From NCBI GenBank assembly GCA_038215095.1, contig JBBQRG010000019.1, forward strand, positions 1 through 40,413: a stretch of 40,413 nt of DNA, in the 5' to 3' direction. Below are positions 26,430 through 33,923 of the stretch, in pieces. A model generated the notes under the pieces. It searched no databases. It was not told the origin of the DNA and saw only the letters and a program-made list of their open reading frames with translations. The position numbers and the translations under genes are program-made. The DNA comes from DATACN01 sp038215095 (lineage in GTDB: Bacteria; Actinomycetota; Thermoleophilia; Solirubrobacterales; Thermoleophilaceae). Positions within the stretch are counted from its first letter, which is position 1, and the number at the start of each line of letters is the position of its first letter.

Positions 26430-27844
26430 ACGGCCCCCAAGGCGAACGACCGCTCTCGATACGCCACCGAGCCGGCGGCGATCGTCATGCGCACGCGGCC
26501 GGTCAGGCTGCGGCCGTCGAAGGCGCAGTTCGTGGAGCGGCTCTCGTAGCCCGCCTCCCCCACGAGCCACTCGGCGTCGAGGTCCACCAGGCAGACGTCG
26601 GCCGGCGAGCCCTTGGCCAGCGAGGGCGTGGGCAGACCGAACGCCTGCCCGCCGCAGGTCATGCGCTCGATCAGGGTGCCGAGCTCGAGAATGCCCGTGA
26701 CCACCAGTCCGGTGTGCAGCGCGGCGAACGAGGTCTCCAGGCCAGTCACGCCCATGGGAGCGACCTCGAACGGTTGCTCCTTCTCCTCGCGGGCGTGCGG
26801 GGCGTGGTCGGTGGCCACGCAGTCGATCACGCCCGAGCGCAGGCCCGCGATGAGCGCCTCCCGGTCGGCCTCCGAGCGCAGCGGCGGGTTCATCTTGGCG
26901 TTGGTGTCGAGCGTGCGCACGGCCTCCTCGGTGAGCAGCAGGTGGTGCGGGGTCGCCTCGCAGGTCACCTTCACGCCGGCCTGCTTGGCGTGCGCGACTA
27001 CCTCCACCGTCTCGCGCGCGGAGAGATGCTGCACGTGGATGCGCCCCTGCTCGTATGCCGCCAGCGCGCAGTCGCGCGCCACCATGGCCGACTCGGACAC
27101 CGACGGGATGCCGGCGAGTCCGAGCAGCGCGGACATGTCGCCCTCGTGCATCACGCCCTTGCCCGACAGCGAGGGGTCCTCCTCGTGCAGAGCGAGCGTG
27201 CGGCCGGCCAGTCGCTGGTACTGGAGCGCCTGGTGCATGACGCCGGCCGAGCGCACCGGCAGGCCGTCGTCGGTGAAGCCGGCCGCTCCGGCGTCGGCCA
27301 GCTCGGCCATCTCGGTGAGCTGCTCGCCGCGCTGGCCGACCGTGATGGCGGCCATGAAGCCGGTTGGCACGCGGGCCTCGGCGCGGGCGCGCTCGCGCAG
27401 TGCCTGCAGCACCGGCGCGGAATCCACCACCGGGGCGGTGTTCGGTTGCGCGACGATCGCGCAGAAGCCGCCGGCGGCCGCGGCGCGCGTGCCGGAGTCG
27501 ATGTCCTCCTCGTCCTCGCGGCCGGGCGTGCGCAGGTGCACGTGCGGGTCGACGAAGGCAGGGAAGGCATGCAGCCCCTGGGCCTCCACCACCTCGGCGC
27601 CCTCCGGCGCCTCGAGCGAGTCGCCGATCTCGGCCACGTGGCCGTCGCGGATCAGCAGGTCGGCCGCCTGGTCGATGCCGGCGCGCGGGTCGAACAGCCG
27701 CGCGCCGCGCAAAAGGATCGTGGCCGGCGGGCCACCCGCGTGGTCGAGCGCGGCGCCGCCCGCTGTGGCCGAGCCGGCGCGACCGGCGTCGGCGGGGCGG
27801 GCGGCCTCGGGGCCACTGCTTCCGTTCTCGCCCGGGCCGCTCAT
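26426..27844 (-). CDS. pyrC: Dihydroorotase
   Basis: 472 residues, ATGA overlap with pyrB. Amidohydrolase TIM barrel: metal-binding H101 and H103 in DPHVHLRTPG, HEEDPSL, HVQHLSARETVE, CEATPHHLLLTEE, NAKMNPPLR and the catalytic Asp in ATDHAPHA. This is the class I (Bacillus/Aquifex-like) type. It interconverts carbamoyl aspartate and dihydroorotate. An Ala/Gly/Ser-rich leader of about 42 residues precedes the first strand (ATILLRGARLFDP) and has no domain character; the true start could lie later, but no canonical codon is better placed than the coupled ATG. Confidence 0.94.
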   Translation of the reverse strand: MSGPGENGSSGPEAARPADAGRAGSATAGGAALDHAGGPPATILLRGARLFDPRAGIDQAADLLIRDGHVAEIGDSLEAPEGAEVVEAQGLHAFPAFVDPHVHLRTPGREDEEDIDSGTRAAAAGGFCAIVAQPNTAPVVDSAPVLQALRERARAEARVPTGFMAAITVGQRGEQLTEMAELADAGAAGFTDDGLPVRSAGVMHQALQYQRLAGRTLALHEEDPSLSGKGVMHEGDMSALLGLAGIPSVSESAMVARDCALAAYEQGRIHVQHLSARETVEVVAHAKQAGVKVTCEATPHHLLLTEEAVRTLDTNAKMNPPLRSEADREALIAGLRSGVIDCVATDHAPHAREEKEQPFEVAPMGVTGLETSFAALHTGLVVTGILELGTLIERMTCGGQAFGLPTPSLAKGSPADVCLVDLDAEWLVGEAGYESRSTNCAFDGRSLTGRVRMTIAAGSVAYRERSFALGAV

Positions 27845-28803
27845 GCCGGCTGGGGCTCCGTGGTCTCGCCCACCGGGCCGGGCGCGCCGGCCTGCGGCCC
27901 GCCGCGGCCACCGGTGAGCAGCTCGTAGAGGACCGCCATCCGCACGACCACGCCGGACTCGACCTGCTCGGTGATCAGCGCCTGCGGCGAGTCGATCACC
28001 TCGGCGGCAAGCTCGACGCCGCGGTTCACCGGGCCGGGGTGCATCAGCAGCTGGTTCGGACCCAGCCGGCGGCCGTCGATCTGGTAGCGCGCGGCGTACT
28101 CGCGCAGCGAGGGCACGTAGCTGCCGTCCATGCGCTCGTGCTGCATCCGCAGCGCGTAGACCACGTCGGCCTCGCCGAGCTCGTCGAGCGTGTAGCGCAC
28201 GCGGCAGCCGAGCGTCTCGATGCCGCGCGGGATCAGGGTGGGCGGCCCGCAGACCGTGACCTCGCAGCCCATCCGGCCGAAGGCGAGGATGCCGGAGCGC
28301 GCCACGCGGCTGTGCAGCACGTCGCCGACGATCCAGATCTTCAGGCCGTCGAGCGCGCCGGCACGGCGCCTCAGCGCGTAGAGGTCGAGCAGCGCCTGGG
28401 TGGGGTGCTCGTGCTTGCCGTCGCCGGCGTTGATCACCGACGCCGGCGTCCAGCGCGCCACCAGCGCGGCGGCGCCCACCTCGGGCGAGCGGATCACGAT
28501 GGCCGCGGGGTCGTAGGCCGACAGCGTCTGCACGGTGTCCTTGAGCGACTCGCCCTTGTCCACCGCGGAGCCGAGCGCCTTGATGCTCACGAGGTCGGCG
28601 GAGAGCCGCTTGGCCGCCAGCTCGAACGAGGAGCTGGTGCGCGTGGAGGCCTCGTAGAAGAGGTTGATCACGGTGCGGCCGCGCAGCGTCGGCACCTTCT
28701 TGATCTCGCGCCCCGAGACCTCGGCGAAGCTCTCGGCGCGGCCGAGGATGCGCTCGATGTCGTCGCGCGAGAGGTCGTCGATCGAGAGCAGGTGGCGCCT
28801 CAT
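27841..28803 (-). CDS. pyrB: Aspartate carbamoyltransferase catalytic chain
   Basis: 320 residues, ATG overlapping the pyrR stop (ATGA). The carbamoyl-phosphate motif STRTSSSFE is at about 53-61 and HPTQALLDLYAL at about 133-144. IWIVGDVLHSRVARSG and MHPGPVNRGVEL complete the family pattern. It condenses carbamoyl phosphate with aspartate, the first committed step of pyrimidine synthesis. No pyrI regulatory chain is present, as in other Gram-positive bacteria, where the DHOase-associated or free trimer is used. The last 20 residues form a Gly/Pro-rich tail. Confidence 0.96.
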   Translation of the reverse strand: MRRHLLSIDDLSRDDIERILGRAESFAEVSGREIKKVPTLRGRTVINLFYEASTRTSSSFELAAKRLSADLVSIKALGSAVDKGESLKDTVQTLSAYDPAAIVIRSPEVGAAALVARWTPASVINAGDGKHEHPTQALLDLYALRRRAGALDGLKIWIVGDVLHSRVARSGILAFGRMGCEVTVCGPPTLIPRGIETLGCRVRYTLDELGEADVVYALRMQHERMDGSYVPSLREYAARYQIDGRRLGPNQLLMHPGPVNRGVELAAEVIDSPQALITEQVESGVVVRMAVLYELLTGGRGGPQAGAPGPVGETTEPQPA

Positions 28804-29342
28804 GCCGCGACCCCCGCGTCGCCGATGGCGATCTCGTCGATGCCGTCGAGCTCCTGCACCCTTACGTTCACGCGCTCGTGGCTGGCGGTCGGGAGGTTCT
28901 TGCCCACGTAGTCGGGGCGGATGGGCAGCTCGCGGTGCCCGCGGTCGGCCAGCACCGCCAGCTGCACCTTGCTGGGGCGGCCGTAGTCGAAGAGGGCGTC
29001 GATCGCGGCCCGGACCGTGCGGCCCGTGTAGAGCACGTCGTCCACCAGCACGATCGTGGCGTCCTCGACGGGGAAGTCGATGTGCGAGGCGTGGACGGTC
29101 GGCTGCGAGCGCCGCAGCGAGACGTCGTCGCGGTAGAAGGAGATGTCGATGTCGCCGAGCGGCACCGGCTCGCCGACCAGCTCGGCCACCAGGTCGCGCA
29201 CGCGCCCGGCCAGCACGGCGCCGCGACGGTGGATCCCGACGACCGCAATGCCCTCGCCGCCCGTCTTCTCGACGATCTCGTGTGCGATGCGCTGAAGCGT
29301 GCGCCGCACGTCCTCGCGGTCGAGGACCGTCCTCTCGGTCAT
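28800..29342 (-). CDS. pyrR: PyrR pyrimidine operon regulator / uracil phosphoribosyltransferase
   Basis: 180 residues from the ATG at 29340-29342 (MTERTVLDREDVRRTLQRIA). The PRPP-binding motif is TIVLVDDVLYTGRT (about 96-109), and the RNA-binding surface residues typical of PyrR include IHRRG and HASHIDFP. In Gram-positive bacteria it senses UMP and binds a conserved RNA hairpin to reduce pyr gene expression. It is the first gene of the operon, and its own ribosome binding site lies in such a hairpin. An in-frame start 39 codons upstream was rejected because it covers the hairpin. Confidence 0.95.
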   Translation of the reverse strand: MTERTVLDREDVRRTLQRIAHEIVEKTGGEGIAVVGIHRRGAVLAGRVRDLVAELVGEPVPLGDIDISFYRDDVSLRRSQPTVHASHIDFPVEDATIVLVDDVLYTGRTVRAAIDALFDYGRPSKVQLAVLADRGHRELPIRPDYVGKNLPTASHERVNVRVQELDGIDEIAIGDAGVAA

Positions 29343-29348
29343 CACCTG

Positions 29349-29383
29349 CCCCTTCCTGGCCTCACCGGACCTGGTTAAAGGAA
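29349..29383 (-). promoter_or_regulatory. PyrR-binding RNA hairpin containing the pyrR ribosome binding site
   Basis: On the minus strand the segment contains the loop core TCCGGTGAGG, an exact match to the PyrR consensus UCC-N-G-N-GAGG. It is flanked by pairing CCTTT on the 5' side and a purine-rich AGGAAGGGG on the 3' side, the same layout as Bacillus pyr attenuation sites. Here no terminator follows. The AGGAAGGGG is also the Shine-Dalgarno of pyrR, six bases before the ATG, so PyrR-UMP binding would block translation, as described for mycobacteria. Confidence 0.8.
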
Positions 29384-29400
29384 CGACTTCGATGAAGGTA

Positions 29401-30351
29401 TCAGCCGGGCGGGACGGCGGCCGGGTGTTCGTCGCCGCGCACGTGCGTGGGCTCCCCACGTTCCGGGAAGGGCAGCTCGACGCGGTCGAAGTCGCGCGGC
29501 ACGACGGTGTTCGCGAACAGCTCGCGGGCCTCGTCGCGCAGCTCGCCGCCGGCGTAGCGCGGCGACACGTGCGTGAGCGCGAGCAGCGCCACCTCGGCGT
29601 CGGCGGCCATCTGCGCCGCCTGGCGCGCCGTCGAGTGGCGAGTCTCGGCCGCGCGCTCGGCCTCCTCCTCCATGAAGGTCGCCTCGTGCACCAGCAGGTC
29701 CGCGCCGAAGGCCACCGCCCGGGTCATCTCGCACGGCGCGGTGTCGCCGGTCAGCACGAGCTTCCGCCCGCGCCGCGCCTCACCCATCACCTGCTCGGGC
29801 GCTACGCCGTTGACGGTCTCGCCGCGCTGCAGGCGCCCGAAGTCCGGGCCCGGCGCCACGCCCAGCTCCTCCGCGCGCGCGGGGTCCAGGTGGCCGGGGC
29901 GCTCGCGCTCCACGAGGGCGTAGCCCAGCGACCCGGCGGCGTGCTCCACCGCGAAGGCGGCGATCCGGTAGCCGTCGCGCTCCAGCTCGTCGTTGGGCTC
30001 GAGCTCGTGGAGCTCCACCGGGAAGGTCGTGCGTCCGATCACCGGCCGTAGCGCGCGAAACAGCTGGCCCAGGCCCCGTGGCCCGTACACGTCGAGGGGG
30101 CGCTCGCGGCCGCGCAGGCTGAAGGTCTTCAGCATGCCCGGCAGGCCCAGCACGTGGTCGGCGTGGAAGTGGGTGAGGAAGACCTCCTCCAGCTCGATCA
30201 GCCCGACCGAGCGCACCAGCTGGCGCTGCGTGCCCTCGCCGCAATCGAACAGCAGCCGCTCGCCGCCGCGGCGCACGAGCGTGGCCGGCAGCCCGCGCCG
30301 CGCCGTGGGCGCGGAGCCGGCGGTGCCGACGAAGAGCACGTCGAGGTCCAT
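29401..30351 (-). CDS. rnz: Ribonuclease Z
   Basis: 316 residues from the ATG at 30349-30351. Metallo-beta-lactamase fold: LLFDCGEGTQRQL, the zinc motif HFHADH (61-66), TGDTAPCEM, LLVHEATF with the exosite-proximal HSTA, and a C-terminal LTHVSPRY His. tRNase Z removes 3' trailers of pre-tRNAs; in this window tRNA-Arg lacks an encoded CCA, so such processing is needed. It is four bases downstream of the ACT-like gene and 58 bases upstream of pyrR, whose leader hairpin begins right after it. Confidence 0.93.
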   Translation of the reverse strand: MDLDVLFVGTAGSAPTARRGLPATLVRRGGERLLFDCGEGTQRQLVRSVGLIELEEVFLTHFHADHVLGLPGMLKTFSLRGRERPLDVYGPRGLGQLFRALRPVIGRTTFPVELHELEPNDELERDGYRIAAFAVEHAAGSLGYALVERERPGHLDPARAEELGVAPGPDFGRLQRGETVNGVAPEQVMGEARRGRKLVLTGDTAPCEMTRAVAFGADLLVHEATFMEEEAERAAETRHSTARQAAQMAADAEVALLALTHVSPRYAGGELRDEARELFANTVVPRDFDRVELPFPERGEPTHVRGDEHPAAVPPG

Positions 30352-30355
30352 CCGC

Positions 30356-30733
30356 CTATCTTGCCGCGACCCGGTGGCCCGCCGCTTCCAGCGCGCTCGT
30401 CGCGCTCTCCACGTCGGACTCCCGCACCAGCACGTAATCGGTGTCGTAGGTCGCCAGCGGGAACAGCGGCACGCCGGCGTCGGCCAGCGGCCCCGCGATC
30501 GAGGCGAGCACCCCGACGGCCGCGTGGTCGAGCGGGCCGCGCACCTTGAGCGCCCGCCAGCCCTGCGACACCTGGTTCGCGCCGGGCGGCGCGTCCTCCT
30601 CGGCGCACACCACCGACAGCTCGTCCGCCGTGCGGGTGACGGAAAACAGCCCGCTGGCGGCCGCGAGGTCGCTCTCGTCGCCGGCATCGAGGCGGCAGAC
30701 CGCCAGCCTGTCCGGCAGCAGCTCCAGTTCCAC
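30356..30733 (-). CDS. ACT-domain (CASTOR-like) small protein
   Basis: 125 residues, GTG start with GGAGG nine bases upstream. It has two ACT-like units: residues 1-60 (LLPDRLAVCRLDAG ... LSVVCAEEDAPPG) and 62-125 (ALKVRGPLDHAAVGVLASIAGPLADAGVPLFPLATYDTDYVLVRE as helix-strand pattern). This architecture occurs in stand-alone ACT proteins related to the arginine sensor fold, which bind small ligands such as amino acids. The ligand and target are unknown. It ends four bases before rnz. Confidence 0.82.
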   Translation of the reverse strand: MELELLPDRLAVCRLDAGDESDLAAASGLFSVTRTADELSVVCAEEDAPPGANQVSQGWRALKVRGPLDHAAVGVLASIAGPLADAGVPLFPLATYDTDYVLVRESDVESATSALEAAGHRVAAR

Positions 30734-30754
30734 GGCTACACCTCCACGAGCTCG
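30733..30754. repeat. 22-bp direct repeat, left copy
   Basis: An exact 22-base copy of 31919-31940, beginning CGGCTACACCTCC and ending CGAGCTCG. It covers the last codons and stop of the acyltransferase and the start codon of the ACT-like gene. Both copies encode the same ELVEV-stop ending on the minus strand. Confidence 0.8.
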
Positions 30755-31914
30755 CGCCGATCCGAAGGGCTGCGGCCCCTACCGGTCGCCTGCGCCTCGG
30801 CTGCAGTCGCGCCCCAGCCCCGCCGCAAGCGCAGGAAGGGGCGCTCGATCAAACCGTAGCTGGCGAACGCCCAAATGATGCACGCCGGTACGGCCACCGC
30901 AAGCAGCTTTGGAAACGACTGGATGGAGTAATGCTCGGACAGCTTCTGGACTATCAGGACGTGCCATACGTAGAGGCTGTACGAGGCCACGCCGAGCATC
31001 GCCAGCGGACGCCAGGAGAGCACGCGGGTAACCCGCTCGTTGCGCAGCGGCAGCACCACCGCGCCCACCAGCAGGAACGAGGCCACCAGCGCGGGGCGGC
31101 CCTTGGCGTCGACGAAGGCGATCGCCAGCCACGCCGCTATCGCGCCCCCGCACCAGAGCTCCGCTGCTCCCAGTGGCCCAGCCAACAGCCGCGGCGGTCG
31201 CCGCTCCCAGCGCAGGCGCAGGAGGGCGAGGGTCATACCGACAGTAAAGAAGACGAAGCAGCTCGGGAAGGAGTCGCGCAGCAGGGGCCTCGGGTCCACC
31301 CGGTCGTACAGGGTGACCCACCGCAACGTCAGGCTGGCCACTCCAAGCAGCGCCACGACGCCGAGGGCCCGAGTGAGGGACTCGCGCCCCAGTCGCGCGA
31401 TCAGCAACGCCAGCAACGGGAGGAGCGCGTAGAACTGGACCTCGAGCACGAGCGTCCAGAGAACGGGGTTCACCCAATGCGAGGTCGTGGTCGAGAAGTT
31501 CTCGCTGAAGGTCCCGAACATCAGGATGTTGTGGCCGCTCAAGTCGTGCTGTATGAGCATGTAGACCAGCAGGGATATGTAGTAGAGCGGCAGTATTCGC
31601 AGCGCCCTGTTCGCCGCATAGCGGCGCACGTCGATCCGGCGCCCAGCGGCGAACGCCTGCTTCGCGAAGGGCAGGTAGAGCAGATAGCCCGACAGCGCGA
31701 AGAAGATGTAGACGGACGACGAGCCGCTGACGACCAGGCGCTGCAGCACCCCCTTGGCGGGTCCGGGATCGCGGCCGTGGAAGTAGCGCGCAGAGACGTA
31801 CGTGTGGGCTACCACGACACCGAGCGCGGCAAGAGCGCGCAGGGATTCGACGGCCGCCGACCGCGTTTCGCCCGCCTGCGTGACGCGCTCGGCCGGCTCC
31901 CTTCCGTCAGACAT
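30736..31914 (-). CDS. Membrane acyltransferase, family 3 (OafA-like)
   Basis: 392 residues with about ten hydrophobic helices. The family hallmarks are ESLRALAALGVVVAHTYVS (helix 1 with the conserved His), the RYAANRALRILPLYY Arg motif, and SGSSSVYIFFALSGYLL. Such proteins O-acylate cell-surface sugars or lipids. By eye it uses more A/T at third positions than its neighbours (for example around 31550-31620). The gene lies exactly between two copies of a 22-bp direct repeat, and the remains of a close relative lie at 32827-33036, both suggesting recent gain. Substrate unknown. Confidence 0.88.
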   Translation of the reverse strand: MSDGREPAERVTQAGETRSAAVESLRALAALGVVVAHTYVSARYFHGRDPGPAKGVLQRLVVSGSSSVYIFFALSGYLLYLPFAKQAFAAGRRIDVRRYAANRALRILPLYYISLLVYMLIQHDLSGHNILMFGTFSENFSTTTSHWVNPVLWTLVLEVQFYALLPLLALLIARLGRESLTRALGVVALLGVASLTLRWVTLYDRVDPRPLLRDSFPSCFVFFTVGMTLALLRLRWERRPPRLLAGPLGAAELWCGGAIAAWLAIAFVDAKGRPALVASFLLVGAVVLPLRNERVTRVLSWRPLAMLGVASYSLYVWHVLIVQKLSEHYSIQSFPKLLAVAVPACIIWAFASYGLIERPFLRLRRGWGATAAEAQATGRGRSPSDRRELVEV

Positions 31915-31918
31915 GGTC

Positions 31919-31940
31919 CGGCTACACCTCCACGAGCTCG
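31919..31940. repeat. 22-bp direct repeat, right copy
   Basis: The right copy of the repeat at 30733-30754, spanning the last codons and stop of the phosphoesterase. The two copies are about 1.19 kb apart and bracket the acyltransferase exactly. Confidence 0.8.
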
Positions 31941-32416
31941 AAAGCCACGTGAGCGTGTTCTACCCGACCGACGCCCATCGTGTGGGCCGGTGACCGCCGC
32001 CGCTCGGTCGGGCTGCCCGGGTTGAAGATCTGAAAGCCGCCGGCCTCCTCGTGGAACGGCATGTGCGAGTGCCCGAACACGAGCGCGTCGGCCCGCTCGC
32101 CGAAGCGCTCCCGCATCCGCTCGAGCCGCCCCGCGGCCCGCCCGGCGTTGTGCAGCATCGCGATCCGCGCGCCGCCCGCCTCGACCACGCGCTCCTCGGG
32201 CAGCAGCCGGGTGAGCTCGAAGTCGTCCACGTTCCCGTAGACGGCGTGCAGCGGCGGCCCGATCGCCTCGATCTCCCGGTACACGGCCGCGGTCATGAAG
32301 TCACCGGCGTGCAGCAAGAGGTCGGCGGCCCGGATGCGCTCCAGGCACGCTTCCGGCAGGCACCGCTCGCCCCGCGGCATGTGGGTGTCGGAGATCACGG
32401 CGATCAGCACGACCAT
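31922..32416 (-). CDS. YfcE/MJ0936-type metallophosphoesterase
   Basis: 164 residues. Calcineurin-like phosphoesterase motifs: ISDTHMP (D-x-H), LHAGDF (GD), YGNVDDFE (GN-x-D), IAMLHNAG (GH-like His) and VFGHSHMPF (GHSH). Family members are manganese-dependent phosphodiesterases of unclear physiological substrate. ATG start; the gene is divergent from the rhodanese gene. Its final ELVEV-stop sequence is duplicated at the end of the next gene. Confidence 0.9.
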   Translation of the reverse strand: MVVLIAVISDTHMPRGERCLPEACLERIRAADLLLHAGDFMTAAVYREIEAIGPPLHAVYGNVDDFELTRLLPEERVVEAGGARIAMLHNAGRAAGRLERMRERFGERADALVFGHSHMPFHEEAGGFQIFNPGSPTERRRSPAHTMGVGRVEHAHVAFELVEV

Positions 32417-32432
32417 GCAGCATTGTGAGGGC

Positions 32433-32438
32433 TAGGCT
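32433..32438 (+). promoter_or_regulatory. Putative -10 element for leaderless rhodanese transcript
   Basis: TAGGCT (TANNNT) ends seven bases before the GTG at 32446, without a ribosome binding site in between. This supports the downstream of two possible GTG starts. Confidence 0.4.
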
Positions 32439-32445
32439 GCCCGCG

Positions 32446-32826
32446 GTGCCGAACGTCGACGAGCTCTTGGAGGCGGCGCGCTCACGCCTCGACCGCCTCG
32501 ACCCCGCCGAGGCGCAGGCCGCGCGGGACGAGGGCGCTCTCCTGATCGACATCCGCTCCGATTCCCAGCGCGCGGCGGAGGGCGTCGTCCCCGGCGCGGC
32601 CTTCGTGCCGCGCAACGTACTCGAGTGGCGGCTCGACCCCGCCTCGCCGCACAACGATCCCGCGCTCGCAAGGCCCGAACGGCGCATCGTGCTGATGTGC
32701 GACGAGGGCTACCAGTCGAGCCTCGCGGCAGCGGCGCTGCAGGAGCTCGGCCTCCCCCACGCGACCGATCTTGCGGGCGGCTTTCAGGCCTGGCGGGGCG
32801 CCGGCCTGCCCGTCGACCGGCCCTAG
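32446..32826 (+). CDS. Single-domain rhodanese-like sulfurtransferase
   Basis: 126 residues. Rhodanese fold with GALLIDIRSDSQRAAEGVVPGA (the D-x-R front motif), then the active-site Cys C85 in LMCDEGYQSSLAA, and ATDLAGGFQAWRGAGLPV (the W-x-x-x-G-x-P end). It moves a sulfane sulfur between carriers, or may act on arsenate or another oxyanion. I preferred the GTG at 32446 because of the leaderless -10 spacing; GTG 32425 in frame adds seven residues. No signal peptide. Confidence 0.88.
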   Translation: MPNVDELLEAARSRLDRLDPAEAQAARDEGALLIDIRSDSQRAAEGVVPGAAFVPRNVLEWRLDPASPHNDPALARPERRIVLMCDEGYQSSLAAAALQELGLPHATDLAGGFQAWRGAGLPVDRP

Positions 32827-33036
32827 ACCGGCACGCGTGCTCCCGCGGCGTCCCCGCGGCGAACCGGCGCTCGAGCGCGTCGGCTCCGTTCTCCGCGTTG
32901 GCGCTCCAGCGCCGGCGCCAGCGCAGGAAGGGCCGTTCGATCAGAGCGCGCGCAGGGATTCGATGGCCGCCGATTGCGGCTCACCGGCCTGCATCACCCG
33001 GCCGACCGGAGGGAGACGGTTTGAGTTCATCGACAT
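32827..33036 (-). pseudogene. Remnant of a second OafA-like acyltransferase
   Basis: On the minus strand the piece starting at ATG 33034-33036 reads RVMQAGEPQSAAIESLRAL and then a stop. It matches RVTQAGETRSAAVESLRAL of the intact acyltransferase in this window. In another frame the reading continues directly with ALIERPFLRWRRRW, matching its C-terminal YGLIERPFLRLRRGW. About 300 central codons are therefore missing, with the two ends joined at a short shared sequence (CTCTGATCGA region), and the frame is broken. It fills most of the 274-base gap between the rhodanese and the RTX gene; the remaining about 64 bases show nothing recognisable. Confidence 0.8.
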
Positions 33037-33100
33037 GCGGCGAGCGACCCGGCCGGGGGCCGGGGCGCTCGCCTGCTCATGTCATCTCAGGGCAGGGCGG

Positions 33101-33859
33101 TCAGCCCTTTGCCTTCACCTCACAGGTTCGGGAGACCTTCTCGCCGTCGGCCCGCTTGGCCACGTCGTTGCCGGCGCCGCACGAGAACACGTCACGGCCC
33201 GTGCCGCCCACGAGCACGTCGCCGCCCGGTCCACCGGACAGGCGATCGGCACCCGAGTTTCCCTTGAGGGTGTCGAAACCGTCCCCGCCGATCAGGTGAT
33301 CCTTGCCGGAGCCGCCGCTGAGCCGGTCGTTGCCGGTCCGGCCATCGAGCACGTCGTTGCCGCGGCCACCCGAGAGGCGGTCGTCGCCCAGGCCGGACCT
33401 GAGGCGGTCGTTGCCGTTCCCGCCGGAGAGGCTGTCGTTGCCCCCCGTGTCGGTCAGCTTGTCGTTGCCGTTGCCGCCGATCAGCGTGTCGGATCTGTAG
33501 TCGCCCTTGGCGCCAGCGCCGTCGCCCTCCAGCGTGTCGTTTCCGTCGCCGGTGTTGATCACGTCGGAGCCTCGACCACCTGACACGGTGTCGTCGCCAC
33601 CGCCGGTGTCGATCTGATCGTCCCCGTCGAGTGCATCGACCTCGTCCACCCCGGGCGTCCCGACGATCACGTCAGGTCCCTTGGTGCCGATGATCAGGAG
33701 CTCTCCGTCGTGCTCCAGGCACTGCACGTTGGGGCTGGTCCCGGTCGGGCACGGCACGGGCTCGTGGCCCATCGCCGTTCCGGCGAAGACCGACAGGCCC
33801 AGCACTGCTCCCGTGGCGACCAGCGCCGCCGGCATACGCAAATAACGATTGCTTCTCAT
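33101..33859 (-). CDS. Secreted RTX-type calcium-binding repeat protein
   Basis: 252 residues with a Sec signal peptide (MRSNRYLRMPAALVATGAVLG...). After about residue 60 it is made almost wholly of nonapeptide repeats of the GGxGxDxU type, for example GGNGNDKL, GGRGNDVL, GGSGKDHL, GGTGRDVF, about 14 units. It ends with two Cys (FSCGAGND, RTCEVK). RTX repeats form a parallel beta roll that folds on binding calcium outside the cell. There is no enzymatic domain, so it may be a surface or matrix protein. A strong AAGGAGG lies six bases before the ATG. Confidence 0.92.
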   Translation of the reverse strand: MRSNRYLRMPAALVATGAVLGLSVFAGTAMGHEPVPCPTGTSPNVQCLEHDGELLIIGTKGPDVIVGTPGVDEVDALDGDDQIDTGGGDDTVSGGRGSDVINTGDGNDTLEGDGAGAKGDYRSDTLIGGNGNDKLTDTGGNDSLSGGNGNDRLRSGLGDDRLSGGRGNDVLDGRTGNDRLSGGSGKDHLIGGDGFDTLKGNSGADRLSGGPGGDVLVGGTGRDVFSCGAGNDVAKRADGEKVSRTCEVKAKG

Positions 33860-33878
33860 AAAGCCTCCTTCAAAGGTG

Positions 33879-33897
33879 GCCCGGGGCTTGCCCGGGC
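33879..33897. repeat. GC hairpin between membrane protein and RTX gene
   Basis: Arms GCCCGGG (33879-33885) and CCCGGGC (33891-33897) with a five-base loop in the 64-base gap. It could end or slow transcription from the upstream membrane gene, but no T-tract follows on the minus strand. Confidence 0.35.
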
Positions 33898-33923
33898 GCG
33901 CGTTCGCGGCGTCGGCGCCGCGC

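Noticed and set aside
25284..27911. 875-codon reading suggesting a pyrC-carA fusion
   Set aside because: Its first half is a shifted frame of pyrC; real pyrC and carA are separate and joined by a GTGA overlap.
30733..31940. Insertion sequence between the 22-bp repeats
   Set aside because: No transposase, terminal inverted repeats or integrase; the content is a single acyltransferase gene, so only a gene-module insertion can be argued.
33150..33700. Regularly repeated sequence resembling a CRISPR or DNA tandem array
   Set aside because: The repeats follow the coding frame of GGxGxDxU nonapeptides in the RTX protein and vary at third positions; there are no uniform repeats and spacers.
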